Shown here one piece after another: positions 1-6,203 of a DNA stretch of 6,470 nucleotides. The DNA comes from CAZLNO01 sp964561005. Lineage in GTDB: Bacteria; Pseudomonadota; Alphaproteobacteria; Kiloniellales; Rhodovibrionaceae. Made by a program: the position numbers and the translations under genes. The stretch covers positions 1 through 6,470 of the forward strand of contig CAZLNO010000152.1 of assembly GCA_964561005.1 (NCBI GenBank). The letters are read 5' to 3'. A model generated the notes under the pieces. It was not told the DNA's origin and did no database searches. It saw nothing but the letters and a program-made list of their open reading frames with translations. The number at the start of each line of letters is the position of its first letter. The stretch's first letter is position 1.

Positions 1-915
1 TCACCCGCCGCTGCCCGCGGCCTCGCTCAGCAGCCAGGCGACGAAGACCTCCACCTCCGGCGACTCCGCCGCGTCCTCGGGGCGCACCAGGTAATAGGCG
101 CCGTCGGACACCTGCGAGGCCGGGATCGGCCGCACGAGCTGGCCGGACTCCAGGAACTCGTCCACCAGGTGGCGCCAGCCCAGCGCCACGCCCTGGCCCG
201 CCACCGCCGCCTGGATGACGATGGTGTAGGTGTTGAACTTCAGGCCGCGGCGGGCCGGCGGCGGGGCGACGCCCTGCCTGCGGAACCACTCGGTCCAGTC
301 GGTCCACTCGGTGTAGCCCACGTCCATGTACAGCAGCGTCTGCTCGCGCAAGGTCGCCACGTCGTTCAGCTCCGGGTGCCGGTCGCGATAGCCGGGGCTG
401 CACACCGGGAAGATCTCCTCGTCGAAGAGGTGCGTCGCCGCCAGTCCCGGCCAGCGGCCCTTGCCGTAGCGGATGGCGGCGTCCGCCCCCTCGCTGGCCG
501 GATCGACGTAGGGGTCGAAGGCGGTGATGCGCAGCTCGACGTCCGGGTGGCGGGCGCTGAACTTCGGGATGCGCGGCATCAGCCAGAAGGTGGCGAAGGC
601 GATCGAGGTGGCGATGCTGATCTGCGCCGGGCTGCCCTGGCGGCGCAGGCCCTCGGCCGTCTCGGCGATGCGGTGCAGGCCGCCGCTCACCGCCGCGTGC
701 AGCCGCTCGCCCTCCGGCGTCAGCCGCAGCGCCCGGTGCAGCCGGCGGAACAGCGCCACCCCCAGGTCGTCCTCCAGCGCCCGGATCTTGCGGCTGACCG
801 CCGCCTGCGTCAGGGCCAGTTCGCCCGCCGCCCGGGTGATGGAGAGATGCCGGGCCACCGCCTCGAAGGCGACCAGCGCGCCGAGGTTCGGCAGTTGGCG
901 GTTCAGGGAGGGCAA
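1..915 (-). CDS. LysR-type transcriptional regulator, GcvA-like
   Basis: A DNA-binding transcription factor of 304 residues, a normal LysR-family length. The N-terminal winged helix-turn-helix covers about residues 8-67: a FEAVARHLSITRAA segment, then TQAAVSRKIRALEDDLG as recognition helix and wing, then LFRR. The remainder is a periplasmic-binding-protein-like effector domain, with GcvA-type signatures AAIRYGKGRWPGL (about 146-158) and FPVCSPGY (about 169-176). The start chosen is TTG at 915. It has a good AAGGAG site seven bases upstream, and the protein then begins PSLNRQLPNLGALVAFEA, as expected for GcvA-like regulators. The open frame continues upstream to 1260, but that part translates the palindromic repeat and shows no family similarity. 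The gene is divergent from the Rieske oxygenase, so it most likely regulates that gene and itself; this is inferred from gene arrangement. The effector is unknown. The stop codon lies at the window edge and the gene is complete. Confidence 0.93.
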   Translation of the reverse strand: MPSLNRQLPNLGALVAFEAVARHLSITRAAGELALTQAAVSRKIRALEDDLGVALFRRLHRALRLTPEGERLHAAVSGGLHRIAETAEGLRRQGSPAQISIATSIAFATFWLMPRIPKFSARHPDVELRITAFDPYVDPASEGADAAIRYGKGRWPGLAATHLFDEEIFPVCSPGYRDRHPELNDVATLREQTLLYMDVGYTEWTDWTEWFRRQGVAPPPARRGLKFNTYTIVIQAAVAGQGVALGWRHLVDEFLESGQLVRPIPASQVSDGAYYLVRPEDAAESPEVEVFVAWLLSEAAGSGG

Positions 916-922
916 GGGACGG

Positions 923-928
923 CTCCTT
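923..928 (-). promoter_or_regulatory. Ribosome binding site fixing the TTG start of the LysR gene
   Basis: AAGGAG on the minus strand lies seven bases upstream of the TTG at 913-915. No ATG or GTG with comparable spacing precedes the conserved N-terminus, so this site decides the start. Confidence 0.75.
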
Positions 929-1027
929 GATGTCGCGGGCGTTTTGGCAGGCTCGGCATGAGGGCTGGGCTCTGAAAAGCCAGCCTCGGCCCGCGGGTTC
1001 GCATTCCTCGCGCCTGCGTCTTCCGTC

Positions 1028-1160
1028 ACCTCCCCCACGAAGGTGGGGGAGGTCGGCGCGCGGCGCCGGGTGGGGGCGCGGCGGTGGCGGGAGAACGGCT
1101 GGCGGTATTTTCTGTCGCGACCACCCCCACCCCATCCCTCCCCCAGAAGTGGGGGAGGGG
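1028..1160. repeat. Composite palindromic repeat with two GC hairpins and an inner inverted pair
   Basis: Two near-identical hairpins bracket the element. The first (1028-1053) has an 11-bp perfect stem, ACCTCCCCCAC against its complement, around a GAAG loop. The second (1136-1159) has a 10-bp perfect stem, CCCTCCCCCA against its complement, also around GAAG. Between them, GGGTGGGGG (1068-1076) is complemented exactly by CCCCCACCC (1124-1132), so the element is roughly a palindrome of palindromes. This layout fits the dispersed, non-coding repeats found between genes in GC-rich proteobacteria; assignment to a named family is not possible by eye. It lies inside the divergent intergenic region, in the 5' untranslated or upstream region of the LysR gene. 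Neither stem is followed by a T-run, so a simple terminator role is unlikely. Confidence 0.82.
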
Positions 1161-1330
1161 GCAATGACGTGCTGCCGCCACATAAGCCCGCCAAGACACG
1201 CGAATCCGCCCCAACACATAACCTCACATCAATCGTAACATGAAGATTCCTGACCTTCACAGAAAGTCAACCGCAACGCACAGTGCTGGTGGACGGCTTC
1301 ACGGCTTCGTCTGCGAGGGAGGGATGCGCC
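1161..1330. promoter_or_regulatory. Divergent LysR/oxygenase control region
   Basis: This 170-bp segment between the palindromic repeat and the oxygenase start is more AT-rich than its surroundings, especially about 1195-1280. It is the most likely place for the oxygenase promoter and the LysR operator, and probably the LysR promoter as well. I could not find a convincing -35/-10 pair or a clean T-N11-A palindrome, so no exact site is called. Confidence 0.4.
1318..1323 (+). promoter_or_regulatory. Ribosome binding site for the Rieske oxygenase
   Basis: GGAGGG lies seven bases before the ATG at 1331. It favours this start over an in-frame GTG at 1283, which has no comparable site and would add 16 residues of no recognised similarity. 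Confidence 0.7.
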
Positions 1331-2536
1331 ATGCAGCACGGGATTGCGACTCGACCGGTCATTCCGCACGAGGCCTTGGCCGCGGTGAAGCGGCCGATCG
1401 AGGAGGCGCGCGGCCTGCCCAACCAGGCCTACACCGATCCGGACTTTCTGGACTACGAAAAGGCGGTGCTCTTCGCGCGCACCTGGACCTGCATCGGCAC
1501 GGCGTCCTCGCTGCCGCGCAAGGGCTATGCCCGGCCGGTGGACATGCTGGGCGTGCCGCTGGTGCTGGTGCGCGACCACGACGGCGCGGTGCAGGTCTAT
1601 CACAATGTCTGCAGCCATCGCGGCGTCAAGCTGGTCAGCGAGCCGCAGCGGGTGAAGGGCCGCCTGCGCTGCCCCTATCATTCCTTCTGCTACGAGCTGA
1701 AGACCGGGGCGCTGACGGCCACGCCGCACTTCGGCGGGCAGAACGTCGACGACCATCCCGCCCTGGACCGGCGGCGGCACGGCCTGCGGCGGGTGCGCAG
1801 CGCGGTCTGGGCCGACCTGGTGTTCGTCAACCTGGCCGGGAACGCGGCGCCCTTCGAGGACTTCGTGGCGCCGCTGACGGCGCGCTGGCGGGCCTACGAT
1901 TTCGATCGCATCCGCCACGGCGGCGAGATCGGCGGGTCCATGGACTTCGATGTGAAGACGAACTGGAAGCTGGCGGTCGAGAACTACTGCGAGAGCTACC
2001 ACCTGCCCTGGGTGCATCCGGGGCTGAACAGCTATTCCAAGCTGTCCGACCACTACAACATCGCGCAGGAGAGCTACGCCGGCCAGGGCACGCGGGTCTA
2101 TGCGCCCAGCGACGACGCGCCGCTGCCACAGTTCCCCAACCTGACCGAGCGGGAGAAGCGCGGGGCGGAGTACATCGCGCTGTTCCCCAACGTGCTCTTG
2201 GGCGTGCAGTGCGACCATATCTTCACCATCTGGCTGGAGCCGAAGGGCGTGGACCGCACGATCGAGCACCTGAACATCTACTACGTCGGCGACGAGGCCG
2301 TCGGCGAGGCCTATGCCGAGAGCCGGCGCAGGACGATCGAGCGCTGGCAGGAGGTGTTCGTCGAGGACGTGGACGTCGTGCAGCGCATGCAGCAGGGCCG
2401 CCACTCGCCGGCCTTCGAGGGCGGGCTGTTCTCGCCGGTCATGGACCCCGGCAACCACGCCGTCCACCTCTGGGTCGCCCGTGCCCTGAGCGAGAACATC
2501 CTCGACGCCGGCCCGCCCGCGCAGGCGGCGGAGTAG
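1331..2536 (+). CDS. Rieske non-heme iron oxygenase, alpha (catalytic) subunit
   Basis: A 401-residue cytoplasmic oxygenase subunit that takes electrons from a separate reductase and uses O2 to hydroxylate or demethylate a small substrate. The N-terminal Rieske [2Fe-2S] domain (about 45-165) has the ligand pattern C94-x-H96-x17-C114-x2-H117 (CSHRG and CPYH). The C-terminal catalytic domain has NYCESYHLPWVHPG (218-231), giving iron ligands H224 and H229. The third ligand is probably D346 in FVEDVDVVQ. E221 occupies the position of the bridging aspartate of naphthalene-dioxygenase-type enzymes. Glutamate there is known in the carnitine oxygenase CntA and its relatives, so a quaternary-amine or betaine-like substrate is a reasonable inference, but the substrate is not proven. 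Length and motifs are complete. No reductase, ferredoxin or beta subunit lies nearby, so the partner is encoded elsewhere. It is transcribed away from the LysR gene, its likely regulator. Confidence 0.94.
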   Translation: MQHGIATRPVIPHEALAAVKRPIEEARGLPNQAYTDPDFLDYEKAVLFARTWTCIGTASSLPRKGYARPVDMLGVPLVLVRDHDGAVQVYHNVCSHRGVKLVSEPQRVKGRLRCPYHSFCYELKTGALTATPHFGGQNVDDHPALDRRRHGLRRVRSAVWADLVFVNLAGNAAPFEDFVAPLTARWRAYDFDRIRHGGEIGGSMDFDVKTNWKLAVENYCESYHLPWVHPGLNSYSKLSDHYNIAQESYAGQGTRVYAPSDDAPLPQFPNLTEREKRGAEYIALFPNVLLGVQCDHIFTIWLEPKGVDRTIEHLNIYYVGDEAVGEAYAESRRRTIERWQEVFVEDVDVVQRMQQGRHSPAFEGGLFSPVMDPGNHAVHLWVARALSENILDAGPPAQAAE

Positions 2537-2563
2537 GGGGCTGGGCGGCGCTGTCAGGGGAAT

Positions 2564-2676
2564 CGGTTTATACCAGCGGCCTATGAAATCAGCCACGCCG
2601 TCAGCCTAATGCTTGGCGTTCCGTCAAGCGTGAGGGCGCCTAAATGTATGATTTCATTCGTCGGGCGGTATGATGC
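2564..2676. repeat. Spaced imperfect inverted repeat
   Basis: ATGAAATCA at 2583-2591 is complemented exactly by TGATTTCAT at 2649-2657. Farther out, ATACC at 2570-2574 is matched by GGTAT at 2667-2671. The arms are therefore ATACC-N8-ATGAAATCA and its complement with N9, around a centre of about 57 bp. It begins shortly after the oxygenase stop codon. It could be a small non-autonomous transposable element, or two facing copies of a dispersed palindromic repeat. Nothing in it codes for a transposase. Confidence 0.45.
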
Positions 2677-2942
2677 GGTGCGGACACGGGACCTCGTGCC
2701 TCACGGCGACCAGATCCCGCACCAGCGAAGCAGTCCTGGCGTGCTGCATCGCATCCGGGATGACAGGTCAAAACAAACCGCCGATGATCTCAGTCCACAT
2801 CTTGTATGCTCCTCGGTTTCTTGCCACAACGAGGGGATCACGAGACACTGAGATCACTCGACTCTTTTCCAGTCAGGCTTTGAAAGGCTGTGCGGCGCGG
2901 GTCGAGGCGGTCACCGAAGACGCCTGAAAAACATGGAGTTGG

Positions 2943-2960
2943 TGGCGGAGGGAGAGGGAT
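2943..2960 (-). repeat. Copy of a tRNA-Ser 3' end (att-like direct repeat, distal copy)
   Basis: Read on the minus strand, this is the end of the T-loop (AT), the 3' T-stem (CCCTC), the 3' acceptor strand (TCCCTCC), discriminator G and CCA. It matches the intact tRNA-Ser at 6204-6221 in 17 of 18 positions and in the same orientation. The single difference is at the first base of the 3' acceptor strand. Beyond 2960 similarity fades within about ten bases, and no D-arm, anticodon arm or variable arm follows, so this is not a degenerate whole tRNA. A displaced 3' end opposite an intact tRNA is what site-specific integration into a tRNA gene leaves. Interpretation as an attachment-site remnant is inference, since no integrase is in the window. 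Confidence 0.6.
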
Positions 2961-3007
2961 CGGGAACCTAACGTTCTCTGGTCTTTCTGGTATTTTTTAC
3001 TCTGGCT

Positions 3008-3037
3008 TTGACTCGGGCCGCCGCAGGGGCAGACAAT
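3008..3037 (+). promoter_or_regulatory. Candidate sigma-70 promoter of the ABC exporter operon
   Basis: TTGACT (3008-3013) as -35 and GACAAT (3032-3037) as -10 are separated by 18 bases, about 40 bases before the adaptor start codon. The -35 matches five of six consensus positions and the -10 four of six. The -10 overlaps the left arm of a dyad (3033-3055), which would suit repressor control. Confidence 0.42.
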
Positions 3038-3055
3038 GCTCCTCGCAACCATTGT
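3033..3055. promoter_or_regulatory. Dyad symmetry, possible operator
   Basis: ACAATG (3033-3038) and CATTGT (3050-3055) form a perfect 6-bp inverted repeat with an 11-base spacer, overlapping the candidate -10 and lying just upstream of the adaptor gene. The 23-bp span suits a dimeric helix-turn-helix repressor. A weak mRNA hairpin is the alternative. No regulator gene adjoins the operon. Confidence 0.35.
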
Positions 3056-3075
3056 TCTGCTGAGGCCAAATTTGT

Positions 3076-4248
3076 GTGCCAGTAAAACGAAAGTATTTTC
3101 TGCAGTTTGCGGTGCTCCTCCTCGTCGCGGCGAGCGTCGCGGCTGGCGCGTGGTTTTGGGTCCTCAACCCCGTGACGGTACAAGTCGCCAAGACTGAACG
3201 CGACGTGCCGATCCAGGTTTTCGGCCTCGGAACAGTCGAAGTACAGATCCGATCGGACATCGGTTTCGAAACTGCGGGTACCCTCGTTGAGCTTCACGCC
3301 GACCATGGCGACAGCGTGAAGAAAGGCGACTTGCTCGCCCGGCTCGACAGCCGAGAGCAAGAAGCGCGTGTTTCCCAGGCCCGAGCCGCCGTCATCCAGG
3401 CCGAGGCTGCCGTCGAGCAGGCAAAGGCGAATGTCGAGCGAGCGGAGGCAGTGCTGAATGAAAAGTCGCTGACCAACGAGCGTCGGCAGGAACTTGTGCG
3501 GCGCGGGACGACTTCGGAACAATTGGCCGACGAAGCCCAGGCGGCGTTCGAGATCGCCAGAGCGGACCTCGCCCAAGCCCGCAGTGCCGTGAACGTGGCC
3601 AAGGCTAATCTCCAGCAAGCCGGGGCGCTGCTTGCTCTGGAGGAGGCCAGGCTTGCGAAATTCGGCCTGTACGCGCCCTATGATGGCCTCGTGATCAAGC
3701 GGCACAGCGATCTCGGCTCGGCCCTTGCCGCAAATGAACCGGTCTTCACCCTGGTCGATCCCGAGACGATTTGGGTGCTTGCCTATATCGATGAAGGGCG
3801 GGCAGGCGCGATCGAGGTCGGGCAGCCGGCCGAGGTGGTCCGCCGGTCAGCGCCGGGCGTGTCAATTCCCGCGAAGGTCGAACGGATCGAGATCGAGAGC
3901 GATCGCGTCAACGAGGAATACCGTGTTTATGTACGCTGCGGCGGATGCCCGCTCGAATTTCATCTGGGCGAGCAGGCGGAGGTGCGGATCACCGTCGCGA
4001 CGCTGTCGAGTGCGCGTCTCGTCCCGATGAAGGCGCTGAGCGATATCAGGGCGGAGAAAGCGACCGCCTGGACGGTCGAGGATGGCCGCCTGAAGCGGCG
4101 CAGGGTCAGCATCGGGCGCCGCACGCTTGACGGCCGGGTCGAGATCACAGGCGGCGTGCCCGAAGGCGCGGAGATCGTCAAGAGCAACACGACGGGGCTC
4201 GAGGAAGGGGACCGGGCCGTCATCGCGGCCAGAGAGGAGCCGGAATGA
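3076..4248 (+). CDS. HlyD-family periplasmic adaptor (membrane fusion protein) of an ABC exporter
   Basis: A 390-residue inner-membrane-anchored periplasmic adaptor that should link the ABC pump to an outer-membrane channel. Residues about 7-30 form one hydrophobic anchor. A split lipoyl domain follows (GTLVELHADHGDSVKKGDLLARL, 68-90, and YAPYDGLVIKR, 199-209). Between its halves lies an alanine-rich alpha-helical hairpin (about 95-192). At its turn, R136-x3-L140-x6-S147 matches the RLS motif by which adaptors such as MacA dock TolC-like channels. Beta-barrel and membrane-proximal domains complete it. C288-G-G-C291 in the barrel is unusual for a periplasmic adaptor. The start is GTG at 3076; an in-frame TGA at 3061 rules out a longer form, and the ribosome site is weak (GAGG at 3062-3065). 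Its stop overlaps the permease start as ATGA, showing translational coupling. GC is lower than in the oxygenase gene. The substrate is unknown. Confidence 0.93.
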   Translation: MPVKRKYFLQFAVLLLVAASVAAGAWFWVLNPVTVQVAKTERDVPIQVFGLGTVEVQIRSDIGFETAGTLVELHADHGDSVKKGDLLARLDSREQEARVSQARAAVIQAEAAVEQAKANVERAEAVLNEKSLTNERRQELVRRGTTSEQLADEAQAAFEIARADLAQARSAVNVAKANLQQAGALLALEEARLAKFGLYAPYDGLVIKRHSDLGSALAANEPVFTLVDPETIWVLAYIDEGRAGAIEVGQPAEVVRRSAPGVSIPAKVERIEIESDRVNEEYRVYVRCGGCPLEFHLGEQAEVRITVATLSSARLVPMKALSDIRAEKATAWTVEDGRLKRRRVSIGRRTLDGRVEITGGVPEGAEIVKSNTTGLEEGDRAVIAAREEPE

Positions 4249-5381
4249 ACCTCGCCTGGCGCGATGTGCGGCACAAGCTGGGGCGCTTCTTGATGACCTG
4301 CCTCGGCCTGAGCCTGCTGCTCGCCGTGGTGATCACGATGGCCGGCATCTATCGCGGACAGATCGCTGAATCGCTGGCGCTCAGCGAGGAGATCGGGGCG
4401 GACCTCTGGGTCGTCGAGACCGGAACGAACGGGCCTTTCGCCGAGTCTTCACGCATCCACGCCGACACGCGGGAGATGGTGGCGCGCATCAATGGGGTCG
4501 CGGAGGCCGGCGCAATTACCTTCCAGAACGTTCAGTTGGAACATGCCGGGCCCGAACTTCAACTGCTGATGGTTGGTTATGAACTCGGACACCCGGGCGG
4601 GCCGCGGCATATCGTCGAAGGTCGCCCGATCATCCGCGATCGTTATGAACTGGTCGTCGACCGTGCAACCGGCCTGGAACTCGGCGACACTCTGCGTCTC
4701 GGCCAGCAAGGCAATGATTATGCTATTGTCGGCTTGACATCGGGCGTTGTCAACCGATCCGGCGATTCGATCGTCTTCATGTCTCTGCAGGACGCGCAGG
4801 AGCTACAGTTCGAGCTGGCGCCACCGGTTGCGCGCCGGGAGGCGGCACGCGGCCCACAGCGCACGCCCACCAATCTCGTCAACGCTGTGGTGGCCCGTAT
4901 CCAGCCGAACTTCTCGATAACCGAGGTCGCCGACACCATCCGCCGCTGGAAGCATCTTGCGGTACTGACGGACGAGCAACAATCGGAATTGCTGTCGCTC
5001 ACGGTAATCAAGCGGGCGCGCCGCCAACTCGGTCTTTTCATGAGCGTGCTCACCATTGTCTCAGCGGTCATAATCGCTCTCATTATTTACACTTTCACTA
5101 TGGAAAAGACCAGGGATATCGCGACTCTCAAGTTGATAGGCGCACCAGATCGCACCATTGTCGGACTTATACTGCAACAATCATTGCTGATGGGTGTCAC
5201 CGGATTCATCATGGGTGCCGCTCTCGTCTACACGTTCAGAGACCATTTTCCCCGAAGCATCGTGATGGCGCCCCGCGACATCGTGATGCTGTTCGGCGTT
5301 GTCGTTCTGGTCTGCCTGTTGGCGAGCCTTCTCGGCGTACGCGCGGCGTTGCGCATCGATCCATCCCAGGCGCTGGAGTGA
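4245..5381 (+). CDS. FtsX/MacB-type ABC exporter permease
   Basis: A 378-residue inner-membrane permease with four membrane segments: about 15-35, then a large periplasmic domain (about 40-258), then about 262-285, 307-330 and 345-366. The coupling-helix segment MEKTRDIATLKLIGA (286-300) and the terminal ALRIDPSQALE are typical of the MacB/FtsX/DevC class. That class works by mechanotransmission, driving periplasmic substrates through a TolC-type channel rather than across the inner membrane; this is family knowledge. AGGAG (4235-4239) lies five bases before the ATG, which overlaps the adaptor stop by four bases. It carries no fused ATPase, so it needs the separate ATPase encoded next, as in DevC or LolC/E and unlike MacB. 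It should act as a homodimer because only one permease gene is present. No defect is seen, and the substrate cannot be deduced. Confidence 0.95.
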   Translation: MNLAWRDVRHKLGRFLMTCLGLSLLLAVVITMAGIYRGQIAESLALSEEIGADLWVVETGTNGPFAESSRIHADTREMVARINGVAEAGAITFQNVQLEHAGPELQLLMVGYELGHPGGPRHIVEGRPIIRDRYELVVDRATGLELGDTLRLGQQGNDYAIVGLTSGVVNRSGDSIVFMSLQDAQELQFELAPPVARREAARGPQRTPTNLVNAVVARIQPNFSITEVADTIRRWKHLAVLTDEQQSELLSLTVIKRARRQLGLFMSVLTIVSAVIIALIIYTFTMEKTRDIATLKLIGAPDRTIVGLILQQSLLMGVTGFIMGAALVYTFRDHFPRSIVMAPRDIVMLFGVVVLVCLLASLLGVRAALRIDPSQALE

Positions 5382-5388
5382 TGACGCC

Positions 5389-6177
5389 ATGACCCAGGCT
5401 GGCGCACCTCCTCCGCTGGTCGAACTTGAGGGTATCAACAAGCATTTTGGCGAGGGCCGGACCCGCGTCGATGCGCTGCGCGACATCACCATGAGCGTAT
5501 CGCCGGGCGAGGTGGTCGGCCTCCTCGGCCCTTCGGGCTCGGGCAAGACGACGTTGCTCAACGTCATCGGCGCCATCGTCGAGCCGAACGGCGGCTGGAT
5601 GCGCCTCGACGGCGAGGTGGTCTACGACAATCGCTGGCTTCGGCGTGACCTGCGCCGGCTCCGACTCGAAAAGATCGGCTTCATCTTCCAGACCCACAAC
5701 TTGCTGCCCTTTCTCAATGCCACCGACAATGTCGCCATGGTGCTGCAACTTGCCGGCCTGTCGCGGGACGACGGGATCAGGAGATCGAAGGACCTGCTCG
5801 ATTACCTGCAGATCGGCCACCGGATGCATGCCATGCCCTCTCAGCTCTCGGGCGGCGAGGCGCAGCGGGTCGCCATCGCCCGGGCGCTCGCAAACAGACC
5901 CAGAATTATTCTGGCGGACGAGCCGACCGCCTCGCTGGATTCCGAGCGTGCCGGGATCGTCATGGACCTGCTCCGCGAACTTGCTGTCGAGCAGGAGACC
6001 GCGATCATCGCCGTCACCCACGATGATAAGATCTTTGACCGCTTCGACCGGATCTTTCGGCTGCGAGATGGCCGGCTGGATGACGGAGTCGGGCTCGGCC
6101 AAAAGTCTGGCCCAGAAGTTCTTGACGCAGCACGGACCTGTCCGCCCAACACGCAACAAAGCTCGCAAGGAGAATAG
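5389..6177 (+). CDS. ABC transporter ATP-binding protein, MacB/LolD/DevA class
   Basis: A 262-residue cytoplasmic ATPase that powers the permease encoded upstream. All nucleotide-binding elements are intact: Walker A GPSGSGKT (47-54), Q-loop Q101, signature LSGGE (153-157), Walker B RIILADEP with catalytic E178 (172-179), D-loop SLD (182-184) and switch H211. The ATG at 5389 lies seven bases after the permease stop codon, with GGAG at 5375-5378 inside the end of the permease gene. Longer in-frame readings upstream only overlap the permease. The last 30 or so residues, after RLRDGRLDDG, extend past the usual end of this class and have no recognisable motif. They may be read-through into sequence near the tRNA junction, or a genuine tail. 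The stop is 26 bp from the convergent tRNA-Ser. With the two preceding genes it forms a DevBCA-ordered operon. Confidence 0.96.
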   Translation: MTQAGAPPPLVELEGINKHFGEGRTRVDALRDITMSVSPGEVVGLLGPSGSGKTTLLNVIGAIVEPNGGWMRLDGEVVYDNRWLRRDLRRLRLEKIGFIFQTHNLLPFLNATDNVAMVLQLAGLSRDDGIRRSKDLLDYLQIGHRMHAMPSQLSGGEAQRVAIARALANRPRIILADEPTASLDSERAGIVMDLLRELAVEQETAIIAVTHDDKIFDRFDRIFRLRDGRLDDGVGLGQKSGPEVLDAARTCPPNTQQSSQGE

Positions 6178-6203
6178 TTCGATCCCGTTTTCTGTCGGGT
6201 CAG

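Larger units (their letters stand above)
2537..3075. other. 539-bp gene-free stretch marking a composition boundary
   Basis: No recognised protein is encoded here. Two overlapping plus-strand frames (2609-2851 and 2670-2927) give short products with no family resemblance, no good ribosome site and arginine/serine-rich composition, so I do not call them. GC drops visibly from about 2600 onward relative to the oxygenase gene. The stretch holds a spaced inverted repeat (2564-2676) and a structured segment at 2714-2761 (outer ATCCCG/CGGGAT with inner GCACCAG against CTGGCGTGC). It also holds a possible insertion-sequence start remnant (2768-2800, minus), the tRNA-Ser 3'-end copy (2943-2960) and the probable promoter of the ABC operon (3008-3037). 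The pattern suggests an accumulation of mobile-element scars. Confidence 0.6.

Noticed and set aside
1028..1160. CRISPR-like repeat arrangement
   Set aside because: There are only two hairpin units with no regular spacer array; they are palindromic intergenic repeats.
916..1260. N-terminal extension of the LysR frame up to an ATG at 1260
   Set aside because: It translates the palindromic repeat into proline/glycine/arginine-rich sequence, lacks family similarity, and the TTG at 915 has a strong ribosome site at ideal spacing.
1240..2586. Long plus-strand frame of 448 codons overlapping the oxygenase
   Set aside because: It is a shifted reading of the oxygenase gene, arginine/alanine/glycine-rich and without motifs.
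1229..2596. Long open frame of 455 codons on the minus strand across the oxygenase gene
   Set aside because: It is antisense to a gene with complete Rieske and iron-binding motifs. Long antisense frames are expected at this GC content, and the product resembles no family.
2609..2927. Two small overlapping plus-strand frames (80 and 85 residues)
   Set aside because: They overlap each other, have no clear ribosome sites and no recognised similarity, and cross repeat-like sequence. They may be chance frames in a scar region.
2968..3705. 245-codon minus-strand frame facing the adaptor gene
   Set aside because: It is antisense to a well-supported adaptor with lipoyl and hairpin domains.
6181..6201. 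Possible terminator hairpin (GATCCCG against CGGGTC) between the ATPase and the tRNA
   Set aside because: The stem is short with a bulge, and no T-run follows on either strand.
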